Below are positions 8,484 through 16,725 of a stretch of DNA of 64,000 nt, in pieces. The DNA comes from an uncultured Psychrobacter sp. (GTDB lineage: Bacteria > Pseudomonadota > Gammaproteobacteria > Pseudomonadales > Moraxellaceae), in NCBI RefSeq assembly GCF_947488565.1, contig NZ_CANKZC010000002.1, positions 558,001-622,000 of the forward strand. Reading direction: 5' to 3'. The notes below the pieces were generated by a model. The model was not told where the DNA came from. It made no database searches and was given only the letters and a program-made list of their open reading frames with translations. A program made the translations under genes and the position numbers. Positions within the stretch are counted from its first letter, which is position 1, and each line of letters starts with the position of its first letter.

Positions 8484-9032
8484 ATGTATCCATTTTTTCG
8501 TTATGCTAAATCTATCACTAAGGCTGTCATCGCTAACAAAAAAGGCGATCAATTAGACTTAGCAGATACCAGCGAGATTGAGATTCGTTGTAGTTTGACA
8601 GACATTGATAATTTTTTAGAGATGAATAATGGTCGCGTGCTGACGTTGTTCGATTTGGGACGTACTGACTTTGCCATTCGTACTGGCCTTGGTAAACAAT
8701 TACTACATAAACGTTGGGGGCTAGTTGTAGCTGGTAGCACCGTACAATATCGCAAACGCATTCGCGCTTTTGATAAAGTCACGATTAAGACGCACGTCGC
8801 TGCTATTGATGAGCGCTGGATCTACGTGGAACAATCAATGTGGGTGAAAGGCAAGCCCTGCTCGTCTGCCCTACTACGAACAGGCGTCACTAGCAAAGGG
8901 CGCGTGATTGAGACTCAAGAAGTGCTGGATGCGATGAGTAAATCTGATTGGGATATGCCACCAACTGGATACGTAGCCGAATGGATTGAGAGTGATGATG
9001 ACCGTCCGTGGCCGCCAAGGGTTGAGAGTTAA
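8484..9032 (+). CDS. Thioesterase-like hot-dog fold protein
   Basis: A 182-residue protein resembling the 4HBT_2 / THEM6-like thioesterase family, seen in the segment DIDNFLEMNNGRVLTLFDLGR, the expected position of the catalytic loop and long helix, and the strand GLVVAGSTVQYRKRIRAFDKV. It probably hydrolyses an acyl-CoA or related thioester; the substrate cannot be told. It follows the two hydrolases on the same strand with a 48-base gap and may be co-transcribed. A damaged partial copy of its 3' half is present at 15588-15885, joined to an insertion-sequence remnant. Confidence 0.78.
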   Translation: MYPFFRYAKSITKAVIANKKGDQLDLADTSEIEIRCSLTDIDNFLEMNNGRVLTLFDLGRTDFAIRTGLGKQLLHKRWGLVVAGSTVQYRKRIRAFDKVTIKTHVAAIDERWIYVEQSMWVKGKPCSSALLRTGVTSKGRVIETQEVLDAMSKSDWDMPPTGYVAEWIESDDDRPWPPRVES

Positions 9033-9110
9033 CCTAAACTCTAAGCTTATCAAACATTAAAACCTATATGTTTTCCTGTTGGAAGCTTAACATTAGTAAG
9101 ACAAAATGGG

Positions 9111-10091
9111 CTATATCAGCTGATTCTCTTGCCGGTAATGGTTTGGTGTCATGCCATAGTATTTTTTGAAGGTGCTAGAGAATGCACTGTTATCGATAAA
9201 GCCGCTTGCTAGTACGATTTGGCTAATAGGCAAAGAAGTATGTTTAAGAATATATTTGGCGTGTTCAAGCCGCAATTGCACGTAATACTGCTGCGGTGAA
9301 CAACTAAAACTTTTATTAAATATGCGCTGTAATTGTCTACTTGATAATCCCAGATGATGGGCAATATCCTTAACGCTCAAAGGCTCTTCAAGATTGGTTT
9401 TCATCAAGGCAATAGCATTTGTCACATTGGTATAGCTACTACTCAGTATTTTTGGCTTGGGCATATGCTGTACGTAAGTCGGCTCACGTATAGAGGTGAT
9501 AATAAACATATCTTGTATCTTGGAGACGATGTGATGACCATGATGCGTGTTGATGATATGTAAGGTCATATCCAATGCGCAAACCCCGCCCGAACAAGAG
9601 TATAGCTGCGGTGCTATCGTAAATATCTGGTCATTAAAAATAACGCCCGGATAGCTTTCTTGGGCCACGCTTATGTTCTCCCAATGCAGGGAGGCTGTTT
9701 GTTGTTCCAGTAAGCCTGCAGCAGCCAATGCTAGCGCCCCTGTACACAAGCCGCCAAGGGCAATATTGCGTACTGCCAATCGTCGAATTAAGGTAATAAG
9801 TTTTCTAGATTTTAAATAGTCTGTTTGATGTCCTCCGCATACAAATACCAAGTCGCAGGTTAATAAGTAGTCAAGCCCTGCAGTATGACTTATCTTAATA
9901 TCGTTACTGCTACTGGTTTTATCGTCATCAAGCCCTGCGACCACCCACGAGTATAAAAGTTGCTCGCTCACATAATTTGCCATTCGAAGTGGCTCAATGA
10001 TATTGCTGAACGCTAACATAGAAAAGCCATTGATCAGTAAAAACCCAATACGCCGAGGCTTGTCTGTCATCTTTTTTGTGATCTGAGTCAT
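9111..10091 (-). CDS. GlxA-family transcriptional regulator (DJ-1/PfpI domain plus AraC HTH)
   Basis: A 326-residue regulator. Residues 15-180 form a class I glutamine amidotransferase-like sensor domain (FVCGGHQTDYL; GGLCTGALALAAAGLL with the elbow Cys). Residues about 220-322 form an AraC-type pair of helix-turn-helix motifs (VKDIAHHLGLSSRQLQRIF and ISQIVLASGFIDNSAFSSTFKKYYG). Relatives such as GbdR, SouR and CahR control betaine, sarcosine and creatine catabolism in Pseudomonas. It is divergent from a creatinase gene, so a role as creatine-responsive activator is a reasonable inference. Confidence 0.88.
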   Translation of the reverse strand: MTQITKKMTDKPRRIGFLLINGFSMLAFSNIIEPLRMANYVSEQLLYSWVVAGLDDDKTSSSNDIKISHTAGLDYLLTCDLVFVCGGHQTDYLKSRKLITLIRRLAVRNIALGGLCTGALALAAAGLLEQQTASLHWENISVAQESYPGVIFNDQIFTIAPQLYSCSGGVCALDMTLHIINTHHGHHIVSKIQDMFIITSIREPTYVQHMPKPKILSSSYTNVTNAIALMKTNLEEPLSVKDIAHHLGLSSRQLQRIFNKSFSCSPQQYYVQLRLEHAKYILKHTSLPISQIVLASGFIDNSAFSSTFKKYYGMTPNHYRQENQLI

Positions 10092-10150
10092 TTTTTATCG
10101 CCTTCAGAGCGCACTTCAACTTCTGGCTAATGTTGAGTTATTTATCCATA

Positions 10151-10181
10151 TGTCCGATTATAAACATAAAATGTCGCTTAT
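10151..10181 (+). promoter_or_regulatory. Possible AraC-family operator upstream of creatinase gene
   Basis: The half-sites TGTCCGATTAT (from 10151) and TGTCGCTTAT (from 10172) are directly repeated 21 bases apart, two helical turns, as expected for AraC-type activators. The site lies in the 178-base divergent gap. It is proposed from spacing and context only. Confidence 0.35.
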
Positions 10182-10269
10182 GAAAAACTATCTTATTATT
10201 TTTACCTCTAGTATCGAAGGTGTTCTTAGTTAATTCTTAATTAATGACTACCTACTCTGGAGACGTCCC

Positions 10270-11550
10270 ATGTCAACACTCAAAGATCTTACTAGTACAT
10301 TATCTTTCGATGGCGCATCAGATAACTCATTGAATAATTTGCATCTTCCAAGTCTAATCGAAATTAAAAATGGTCAAAAAGTGACGCCAACTTTTAGCCA
10401 TCAAGAATACGCCAATCGTCATGAGAAACTGCGTGAATATTTAGATAGCCAAAATATTGCAGCGGTACTCTTTACTTCGATGCATAACATCAATTACTAC
10501 TCTGACTTTATATATTGCTCGTTTGGGCGACCTTATGGACTGGTCATTTCTGCACAAGAAGTCGTATCCATCTCAGCCAATATCGATGGTGGACAGCCTT
10601 GGCGTCGTACTGTCGGTGACAACAATATTGTTTATACAGACTGGCAGCGTGATAACTATTTTAAAGCCATTGCCAAGCAAATCCCCAATAACGGCCGTGT
10701 CGGTCTTGAGTTTGATCATCTGCCATTAGATAGCTTTGCCAAGCTTAAAGCAAGCTTACCCAATGTAGAGTTTGTCGATATCAGCGCCGCATGCATGACC
10801 ATGAGAATGATCAAGTCCGCTGAGGAGATCGCGCTCATCAAAAAAGGCGCGCAGGTGTGTGATATTGGCGGCGCAGCCTTGGTGCAAGCGGTTTATGATG
10901 GCGTGCCTGAATACGAGGTTGCATTGGCGTCTACCCAAGCGATGGTTCGCGCTATTGGTGAGCAGTTTGGTCACGTTGAGCTGATGGACACCTGGACATG
11001 GTTCCAGTCAGGTATTAATACGGATGGCGCGCATAATCCTGTGACCAATCGCCGGGTCCAATCGGGCGATATATTGAGCCTGAACTGTTTTTCGATGATA
11101 GCAGGCTACTATACTGCGCTTGAGCGTACTTTGTTCTTGGAGACATGTGATGCCGACTCCCTACGCTACTGGCAGATAAATTGTGAAGTACATGAGGCAG
11201 GGCTTGAGCTTATCAAACCAGGCGCACGCTGCTGTGATATCGCCCATGAACTCAATAAAATTTATGCAAAATATGACTTATTAGAAAAACGCAGCTTTGG
11301 TTATGGTCACTCTTTTGGTGTCCTGAGCCACTACTATGGCCGCGAGGCGGGACTTGAGCTACGTGAAGACATCGAAACCGTGCTTGAGCCGGGTATGGTC
11401 GTCTCGATGGAACCGATGATTATGATTCCGGAGGGTATGCCGGGTGCTGGCGGTTATCGAGAGCATGATATTTTAGTCATCAATGAGACGGGTGCTGAGA
11501 ATATCACAGGCTTTAAGTACGGACCTGAGCACAATATTATCGGTCGTTAA
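10270..11550 (+). CDS. Creatinase (creatine amidinohydrolase)
   Basis: A 426-residue member of the M24 pita-bread family. It closely resembles characterised Pseudomonas creatinase across its length, e.g. HNINYYSDFIYCSFGRPY, ANIDGGQPWRRTVG, MDTWTWFQSGINTDGAHNP, GYGHSFGVLSHYYGREAGL and MVVSMEPMIMIPEG. The reaction is creatine + water to sarcosine + urea, in the cytoplasm. The TDGAHNP segment probably carries the catalytic His. Unlike M24 aminopeptidases it needs no metal. An N-terminal extension of about 20 residues precedes the usual start. GGAGACG stands upstream of the ATG. It is likely the first gene of a creatine-use locus. Confidence 0.92.
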   Translation: MSTLKDLTSTLSFDGASDNSLNNLHLPSLIEIKNGQKVTPTFSHQEYANRHEKLREYLDSQNIAAVLFTSMHNINYYSDFIYCSFGRPYGLVISAQEVVSISANIDGGQPWRRTVGDNNIVYTDWQRDNYFKAIAKQIPNNGRVGLEFDHLPLDSFAKLKASLPNVEFVDISAACMTMRMIKSAEEIALIKKGAQVCDIGGAALVQAVYDGVPEYEVALASTQAMVRAIGEQFGHVELMDTWTWFQSGINTDGAHNPVTNRRVQSGDILSLNCFSMIAGYYTALERTLFLETCDADSLRYWQINCEVHEAGLELIKPGARCCDIAHELNKIYAKYDLLEKRSFGYGHSFGVLSHYYGREAGLELREDIETVLEPGMVVSMEPMIMIPEGMPGAGGYREHDILVINETGAENITGFKYGPEHNIIGR

Positions 11551-11707
11551 TGTATAGGCGCTTTTAACAAATACTGTCTATATTGAGTGGACTTACTAAT
11601 ATTGAATGGCTTTAGTATAAGCTCTTTATTCCAAGCCCGCCAATATAGATTATTCGCCTCATACGATACCATTATTTTCACTTTTTACTTATTAAGGAAA
11701 TAACATT

Positions 11708-11815
11708 ATGGACCTGTTTCTTAACAGCTGGACGTTGTTTTGGTTTTTAACCATCAATGTACTGACGCTATTACTGGCAGCAAGTTATTTCTTCGTAGAG
11801 CGTCATAACAAATAA
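11708..11815 (+). CDS. Small membrane peptide, probable symporter accessory protein
   Basis: A 35-codon gene starting MDLFLNSWTLFW and ending VERHNK. It has one transmembrane helix (about residues 8-28) and a charged end, with a clear AAGGAA ribosome-binding site 8 bases upstream. It ends 26 bases before the SSS symporter start. Small single-helix partners are known next to SSS and NSS transporters ('symporter small accessory protein'). The gene is too short for ordinary gene callers; the assignment rests on its ribosome-binding site, hydrophobicity and position. Confidence 0.72.
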   Translation: MDLFLNSWTLFWFLTINVLTLLLAASYFFVERHNK

Positions 11816-11841
11816 TGCAGTAAACATTACGAGGGATCGAC

Positions 11842-13293
11842 ATGTTTATCAATTGGATGATATTGTTAGCAGCAATTGCGCTTCTCATTTTATTGGCTAG
11901 TAAAGCGGCAAAAGTCATGTCAGCGGATGACGAAAGTGGCTTTTTAGTCGCTGGTCGCTCATTAGGGCCTTTTGTCATGGCGGGTACTGTCGTGGCGACT
12001 GGATTTAGTGGTTGGGGCTTTATGGGCTCACCTGGTGCCGCCTACCAATACGGAACGATTGAGCTTTTGGGAAATTTCTTTTTTGCCCCCGCCATGGTAG
12101 TCGCCGTACTATTCTTTGCAGTCTATCTGCGCAATAGAGCTGTGAAGATGGGTAGTAGTACCATTCCTGAATTTATCGTTAATTTGCACTGTGATGATCG
12201 GGATTCAGTATCTGCTCGCACTTTACGTATTATCACGTCTGTGGGCATGATTATATTTTTGACCGTATTTTTAACGGCACAGGTAAGAGCACTTGGCATG
12301 TTGGGTAGTAGCTGGCTTGGTATTTCACCGCTGTTTGCTTCTGCGCTTTTATTGGTAATCATTACTATTTATACCATGGCAGGCGGTCTGCTGGCTGTTG
12401 CTTGGACCGACACTTTTATGGTGATTGGGATGACAACCGCTGCTATTTACATTGTGTTTCAGGTATTCACCGACATTCCATTAGCAGATATGATCACTCA
12501 GCTAAATGCGATAGATCCAAATCTCATTAATCCAAAAACCTCTAACCCTTATGGGGATGCCAAAGCCTCTGTCTTTCTAGTATTCGTCTATGCGCTTATC
12601 TTTAGTACCGCATTACCTTATATGTCAGTGCGTTTTTTGGCGATGAAATCTAATATTAGCATTGCCAAAACAGGATTTTATACGGCCATTCTAGGGTGTA
12701 TTTTGAGTTTGGTGCCTATCGTTGGCTTATATGTGCGTATCAAAAACCCAGGTCTTGCCAATCCTGATAACGCAATGCCTTGGTATTTGGCCAATGCTAT
12801 TCCAAGTGTGGTGGGTAGTGTCATCACTTTGTTTATTCTATTTGCCATGAAGTCTACAGCAAACTCCATTATGCACACCTTATCAACGGCGGCCTCACAT
12901 GATTTGCGTTTGGCCATATTTGATAATAAACCTCGCACTGACGCTGAGCTATTAAGGCTAAATAGATTGTGGGTCGCTATCATGGCGGCTATCGCTTTTA
13001 TTTCTACCTTCTTCTTACCTGAAGCCATGCTGAGTTTTTTAGGTATATTCTCTAGTGGTACTTTAATGGCGGCCTTATCTGGCGTACTGTTGGTGACTAT
13101 TTTTTATAAAGGCTCAGCGATGGCTGCTATTGCCTCTATTATCGTCGGTGCTGTTTGTAGTAGTTATCTGTTGACGTCAGGGATTGTTGGCTGGGTAGAG
13201 GGGCCGCTGATAGGGTCAGCTGCATCAGCCATCACTTACGTGGTCGTTAGCGTGTTGGTACCTAATAGTAAAAGCAATGCCGTCGTTACCTAA
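11842..13293 (+). CDS. Sodium:solute symporter (SSS family), probable creatine-locus importer
   Basis: A 483-residue polytopic inner-membrane protein with about 13 hydrophobic segments and SSS motifs such as GRSLGPFVMAGTVVATGFSGWGFMG near residues 33-57 and TMAGGLLAVAWTDTFMV near 173. It should import a small zwitterionic or organic solute with Na+. Its location between creatinase and RidA/DadA-like genes suggests creatine, sarcosine or a related compound, but the sequence does not show the substrate. GAGGGATC precedes the ATG. A small accessory peptide gene lies just upstream. Three 14-bp tandem repeats overlap its stop codon. Confidence 0.85.
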   Translation: MFINWMILLAAIALLILLASKAAKVMSADDESGFLVAGRSLGPFVMAGTVVATGFSGWGFMGSPGAAYQYGTIELLGNFFFAPAMVVAVLFFAVYLRNRAVKMGSSTIPEFIVNLHCDDRDSVSARTLRIITSVGMIIFLTVFLTAQVRALGMLGSSWLGISPLFASALLLVIITIYTMAGGLLAVAWTDTFMVIGMTTAAIYIVFQVFTDIPLADMITQLNAIDPNLINPKTSNPYGDAKASVFLVFVYALIFSTALPYMSVRFLAMKSNISIAKTGFYTAILGCILSLVPIVGLYVRIKNPGLANPDNAMPWYLANAIPSVVGSVITLFILFAMKSTANSIMHTLSTAASHDLRLAIFDNKPRTDAELLRLNRLWVAIMAAIAFISTFFLPEAMLSFLGIFSSGTLMAALSGVLLVTIFYKGSAMAAIASIIVGAVCSSYLLTSGIVGWVEGPLIGSAASAITYVVVSVLVPNSKSNAVVT

Positions 13294-13325
13294 GCATCGT
13301 TACCCAAGCATCGTTACTCAAGATA
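13284..13325 (+). repeat. 14-bp tandem repeat, three copies
   Basis: Units CGTTACCTAAGCAT, CGTTACCCAAGCAT and CGTTACTCAAGATA are head to tail. They overlap the symporter stop codon and so may reflect replication slippage that extended the 3' end. Confidence 0.85.
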
Positions 13326-13425
13326 ATTTGTTTTAGCAGCATATAGCGCAGCGTTTTTTTACACCATAACCTGTTGATAAAAGTAAATCGTTAACATAAT
13401 CACTAATAACATAAGGATAAATGTT

Positions 13426-13764
13426 ATGCAAAAACTACACAGTAATCAGCGCATGAGCAAAATCGCCATTCATAATAAGACCATTTATTTATGTGGCCAA
13501 GTGGGCAACCCTGAGGATGATATCGCAGCGCAAACCTTGACTTGCCTGCAGAGAGTTGAAGCCTTGCTAAACGAGGTTGGTAGCGATAAATCAAAAATGC
13601 TATCGGCCACGGTCTGGGTGAAAAGCATGTCGGATTTTGCCGCCATGAATGAGGTTTGGGATAAGTGGTTTGAGGGCACAGTGCCGCCCATTCGGGCTTG
13701 CGGTGAGTCGGCTTTATCAAGCCCTGATTTATTAGTAGAAGTCACTGTTATTGCCGCTGAATAA
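13426..13764 (+). CDS. RidA family enamine/imine deaminase
   Basis: A 112-residue YjgF/YER057c/UK114-fold protein. The segment PPIRACGESALSSPDLLVEVTVIAA carries the Arg expected to hold the substrate carboxylate and the Glu of the RidA active site. RidA proteins hydrolyse reactive 2-aminoacrylate or imine intermediates to keto acids plus ammonia, usually as trimers. Placed before a DadA-like amino-acid oxidase, it would clear imines made by that enzyme. AAGGA lies 9 bases upstream of the ATG. A terminator-like hairpin follows. Confidence 0.87.
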   Translation: MQKLHSNQRMSKIAIHNKTIYLCGQVGNPEDDIAAQTLTCLQRVEALLNEVGSDKSKMLSATVWVKSMSDFAAMNEVWDKWFEGTVPPIRACGESALSSPDLLVEVTVIAAE

Positions 13765-13793
13765 GCTGGCGGCAGCGTCAATCCAAAAATAAG

Positions 13794-13821
13794 AAGGATA
13801 TGATGTTTGATGTCCTTTTTT
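13794..13821 (+). terminator. Terminator after RidA gene
   Basis: AAGGATAT pairs with ATGTCCTT (one G-U pair) around an 8-base loop, followed by a run of T. Confidence 0.65.
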
Positions 13822-14029
13822 AGTCATTATCAAAATTGAGAGTAGGCGGGCTGATGGGCGTAACCGCGTACATTTTAAAAATCTTATTGCGGCGTAGCTC
13901 GGTACTGCGTTTTTATGGGTCAAGCTACTTTTTATAAATACTAATAGCGGATACGTTTTTTTAATAAGTACTGTTTAATAAGTACTAAGAGGTATTGCTG
14001 CTATTGATACCAGCCAGATGAGAGTAATT

Positions 14030-15286
14030 ATGAATAATCAAAATTTTGACATACATATTATTGGTGGTGGCGTCATCGGTTTGACGACAGCGGTGACCTT
14101 ACAGGCGCGCGGGGTAAAAGTAGTCTTGCTGGAGGCCGATGAGATATGCAAGGGCACATCAATAGGAAACGCGGGGCACTTAGCGACTGAACAGGTCTTT
14201 CCTGTGGCGGATGCCAGCATGCTGCGCCATATACCAGCGATGCTGCTTGATCCCACAGGCCCGCTGCGACTAGATTGGCGCTATCTGCCGCGCCTGATGC
14301 CGTGGGCATTTCAGCTATTACTCAATATGCGTGCTGAACCGTTTGACCGAATTCATAAGTCCATATTGAACTTAAACAGCAGCAGCCTTGCGGCATGGCA
14401 AGACTTTGCCACGCAATTTCATCTCAAGCAGTGGGTGCATACCAGCGGCTCACTATTGACGATTGAGCAGCCGACCAAACTGAGTATCTTGACGGATTAT
14501 GGCAAGCGCTTGAATGAGGTTGGTGTGCCCAATCACCCCCTAACCAAAGATGAGATCAGCGAATACGAACCTGCTTTAAAAAACGATAACCTTGATGCGC
14601 TATATTTTTCTAAAACGGGGCACTTTACCAACTTGCAAGGTATCTACTCTAGTCTGGTTGACAGCTTTAGGGAGCTTGGCGGTCATATCATTGAGCACTG
14701 CCGTGTGTTTGAAGCCGTGCCAGGCGAAGAGGGTATTCACCTCAAAACCGAGCAAGGCGATATGGTGGCCAAAAACATAGTGCTCTCAGCAGGCGCCTAC
14801 TCAAAAGCGCTGGCCCGTCAGCTGACGGGCATAAAAGTGCCGCTAGATACTGAACGCGGTTATCATTTAATGATTCCAAAGGAGGGCAAACGCTTAAACA
14901 TGTCGGTATCAAGCCTTGATCGGCACTTTATCATGACGCCCATGGAAAAAGGTCTGCGCCTTGCAGGTACGGTAGAGTATGCAGGACTTGACGCGCCGCC
15001 CAATATGCAGCGCGCGCACAAGCTGCTACAGCATGCACAGCCGATGCTAAAAGAGCCTTTAGATACTGAGGGTAGTGTGCCGTGGATGGGCTTTCGACCA
15101 ACGACGGTAGACTCATTGCCCGTCATTGATAGAATCGGGCGCGTGTTTTTGAACTTTGGTCATCATCATTTGGGGCTCACACAATCGGTGGTGAGTGCGC
15201 GCATGATAGCGGAGTACTATTTTGACGAGCCGCATACTATCGACCCAACCGCCTATAAGGTGAGCCGCTTTAAAAAGGCTAGTTAA
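14030..15286 (+). CDS. FAD-dependent D-amino-acid dehydrogenase-like oxidoreductase (DadA/DAO family)
   Basis: A 418-residue flavoprotein of the DAO family. The N-terminal Rossmann motif is IIGGGVIGLTTA, followed by GTSIGNAGHLATE and, near the C-terminus, the FAD-closing segment NFGHHHLGLTQSVVSARMIAE. It oxidises an amino or N-methyl-amino acid to the imine. In a creatine locus the attractive substrate is sarcosine, but DadA, glycine oxidase and sarcosine oxidase share this fold and the sequence alone does not decide. The ATG at 14030 is preferred over 14018 because GAGAG stands 5-9 bases before it. Confidence 0.82.
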   Translation: MNNQNFDIHIIGGGVIGLTTAVTLQARGVKVVLLEADEICKGTSIGNAGHLATEQVFPVADASMLRHIPAMLLDPTGPLRLDWRYLPRLMPWAFQLLLNMRAEPFDRIHKSILNLNSSSLAAWQDFATQFHLKQWVHTSGSLLTIEQPTKLSILTDYGKRLNEVGVPNHPLTKDEISEYEPALKNDNLDALYFSKTGHFTNLQGIYSSLVDSFRELGGHIIEHCRVFEAVPGEEGIHLKTEQGDMVAKNIVLSAGAYSKALARQLTGIKVPLDTERGYHLMIPKEGKRLNMSVSSLDRHFIMTPMEKGLRLAGTVEYAGLDAPPNMQRAHKLLQHAQPMLKEPLDTEGSVPWMGFRPTTVDSLPVIDRIGRVFLNFGHHHLGLTQSVVSARMIAEYYFDEPHTIDPTAYKVSRFKKAS

Positions 15287-15381
15287 AAGACAAGTGACTG
15301 GGTTTTTTGGTAGTGTGTCAGAAAGTATTCTGAGGAAATAAAAGAGAGTGACAGCCAAAGCAAGATGATATATTTGAGGTT

Positions 15382-15587
15382 ATGAATACACAAATAGAAA
15401 TCAACTGCCCCGACTGTCACAGTTCAATTTTTCGATGTACGGCGTAAAAAGTTATGGTAAGCAAAACTACAAATATAACGATTGCAAACGGCAATTTATT
15501 GGCGACCATGCCTTAACTTATAATAACGGTCACTTTAAAATAGAAGACCTCATACGTCTGATGACGGTTAGGAGTTGTGGCATGCAG
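15382..15587 (+). pseudogene. IS1-family transposase remnant (InsA-like N-terminal part, frameshifted)
   Basis: The first frame (from 15382) begins MNTQIEINCPDCHSS and stops after 21 codons. The next frame continues with YGVKSYGKQNYKYNDCKRQF and GDHALTYNN, the zinc-finger and N-terminal region of IS1-family transposases found in Moraxellaceae. The expected catalytic part is absent: at about 15588 the sequence switches to thioesterase-like DNA. A possible left end of the old insertion sequence is GGTAGTGTGTCAGAAAG near 15310. It cannot encode an active transposase. Confidence 0.75.
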
Positions 15588-15885
15588 TACCGTACAATAT
15601 CGCAAACGTATTCGCGCCTTTAATAAAGTTACAATTAAGACGCACGTCGCTGCTATTGATGAGCGCTGGATATACGTAGAATAATCAATGTGGATGAAAG
15701 GCAAGCCTTGCTCATCTGCCCTACTACGGACAGGCGTCACTAGCAAAGGGCGCGTGATTGAGACTCAAAAAGTGCTGGATGCGATGGGCAAATCTGATTG
15801 GGATATGCCGCCGACAGGCTACGTAGCCGAATGGATTGAGAGTGATGATGACCGTCCGTGGCCACCTTTAGGTTGGGCTAACTGA
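15588..15885 (+). pseudogene. Truncated, stop-containing copy of the thioesterase-like gene
   Basis: It aligns with bases 8738-9032 of the intact gene, with about 20 differences over some 270 bases by eye. It lacks the first 84 codons or so and has an in-frame TAA where the intact copy has CAA (after WIYVE). The last codons differ (ends GWAN instead of RVES), so it may come from a related strain's gene and not from a simple recent copy. It begins exactly where the insertion-sequence remnant ends. Confidence 0.88.
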
Positions 15886-16005
15886 AAACGTACTTTTAAT
15901 CATTTTTTACCACTAATTAACCTTAAGACTACCATTCCATAACATTACATTATATAAATAAATATAATAAATGTTAGGATATTAGTGAGTAGTATATTCA
16001 GTTGA

Positions 16006-16042
16006 ATACTATTTAATTAAATGTCATCTAATTAAATAGTAT
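16006..16042. promoter_or_regulatory. Inverted repeat upstream of DsrE-like gene
   Basis: ATACTATTTAATTA (16006-16019) and its exact complement TAATTAAATAGTAT (16029-16042) are separated by 9 bases, 33 bases before the next start codon. It could be an operator or a leader hairpin. Confidence 0.45.
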
Positions 16043-16074
16043 CTAAGTAAATACAGTCTCATAAGGAAAATAAA

Positions 16075-16452
16075 ATGGTTAATAATACGGATTACGTTGG
16101 CACGCTATTTGATAATAGTGAATCAAATCCAGGCAAAATTACTTTAGCTTTTACGATGGCAGGTGTTGCGCTTAAAAAAGGTCACTCTGCATCAGTTATA
16201 TTGATGGTAGACGCGGTACACCTAGCATTGCCTAATGCTTTGGATAACGTCGATATCGGCGCACCGTTTGACCCTGCTAAGGATTTGCTAGAAAACTTTA
16301 TAGAAAAAGGTGGTAACGTATTGGTCTGCGGTGCATGCATGGAACATAATGGTGTAGAAGAATCTGCCATTGATAAACGCTTTACGAAAATTAGTGGTGA
16401 TGATGTGGTTGAGCTGCTAATGAATGCGAAGGGATCTTTGCAGTTGAATTAA
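16075..16452 (+). CDS. DsrE/YchN-like family protein
   Basis: A 125-residue protein of the DsrE-like fold, with ALKKGHSASVILMVDAVHLAL and a Cys pair in NVLVCGACMEHNG at the position where sulfur-relay members carry their reactive Cys. Possible roles are sulfur trafficking or thiol sensing; the sequence does not settle this. A good AAGGAA ribosome-binding site precedes the ATG. The gene stands alone in an AT-rich accessory patch, between the thioesterase pseudogene and a fold-back repeat. Confidence 0.78.
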   Translation: MVNNTDYVGTLFDNSESNPGKITLAFTMAGVALKKGHSASVILMVDAVHLALPNALDNVDIGAPFDPAKDLLENFIEKGGNVLVCGACMEHNGVEESAIDKRFTKISGDDVVELLMNAKGSLQLN

Positions 16453-16597
16453 GCGTTTAAGCTAAGTAATTAGTTTATAAAAATGGGTCAGTTTTCTTAG
16501 TCATCTTTTTGATGGTTTTGTGGACTAGCCTATTTTTATCTTGAGGTTTTTTAAACTATTTAATAGTTTCATTTTTTTGAATAGTTTAAAATTTTAA

Positions 16598-16723
16598 GTA
16601 GGGTGCGCCTAGCGCACCCTTTGTTTATCTTACTATTATCTTTTTTAATCCAAAGAAGTAGATAATAAATACTATGACTGGAATAATAATCACAAAGTTA
16701 GCTAAGCTTTTAGTACACCCTAC
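16598..16723. repeat. Degenerate fold-back element
   Basis: The left end is a hairpin (GTAGGGTGCGCC TAG-like centre, GCGCACCCT, 16598-16620). The right end, GTACACCCTAC (16713-16723), is its partial complement. The design is like that of the element at 4291-4428. It separates the DsrE-like gene from the convergent synthetase gene, whose stop lies 3 bases beyond. Confidence 0.55.
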
Positions 16724-16725
16724 AG

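Noticed and set aside
8818..8833. TACGTGGAACA as another parS site in the thioesterase gene
   Set aside because: Only the right half matches; too many departures in the left half.
15382..15587. Active IS1-family element
   Set aside because: Frameshifted, lacks the catalytic region and the right end.
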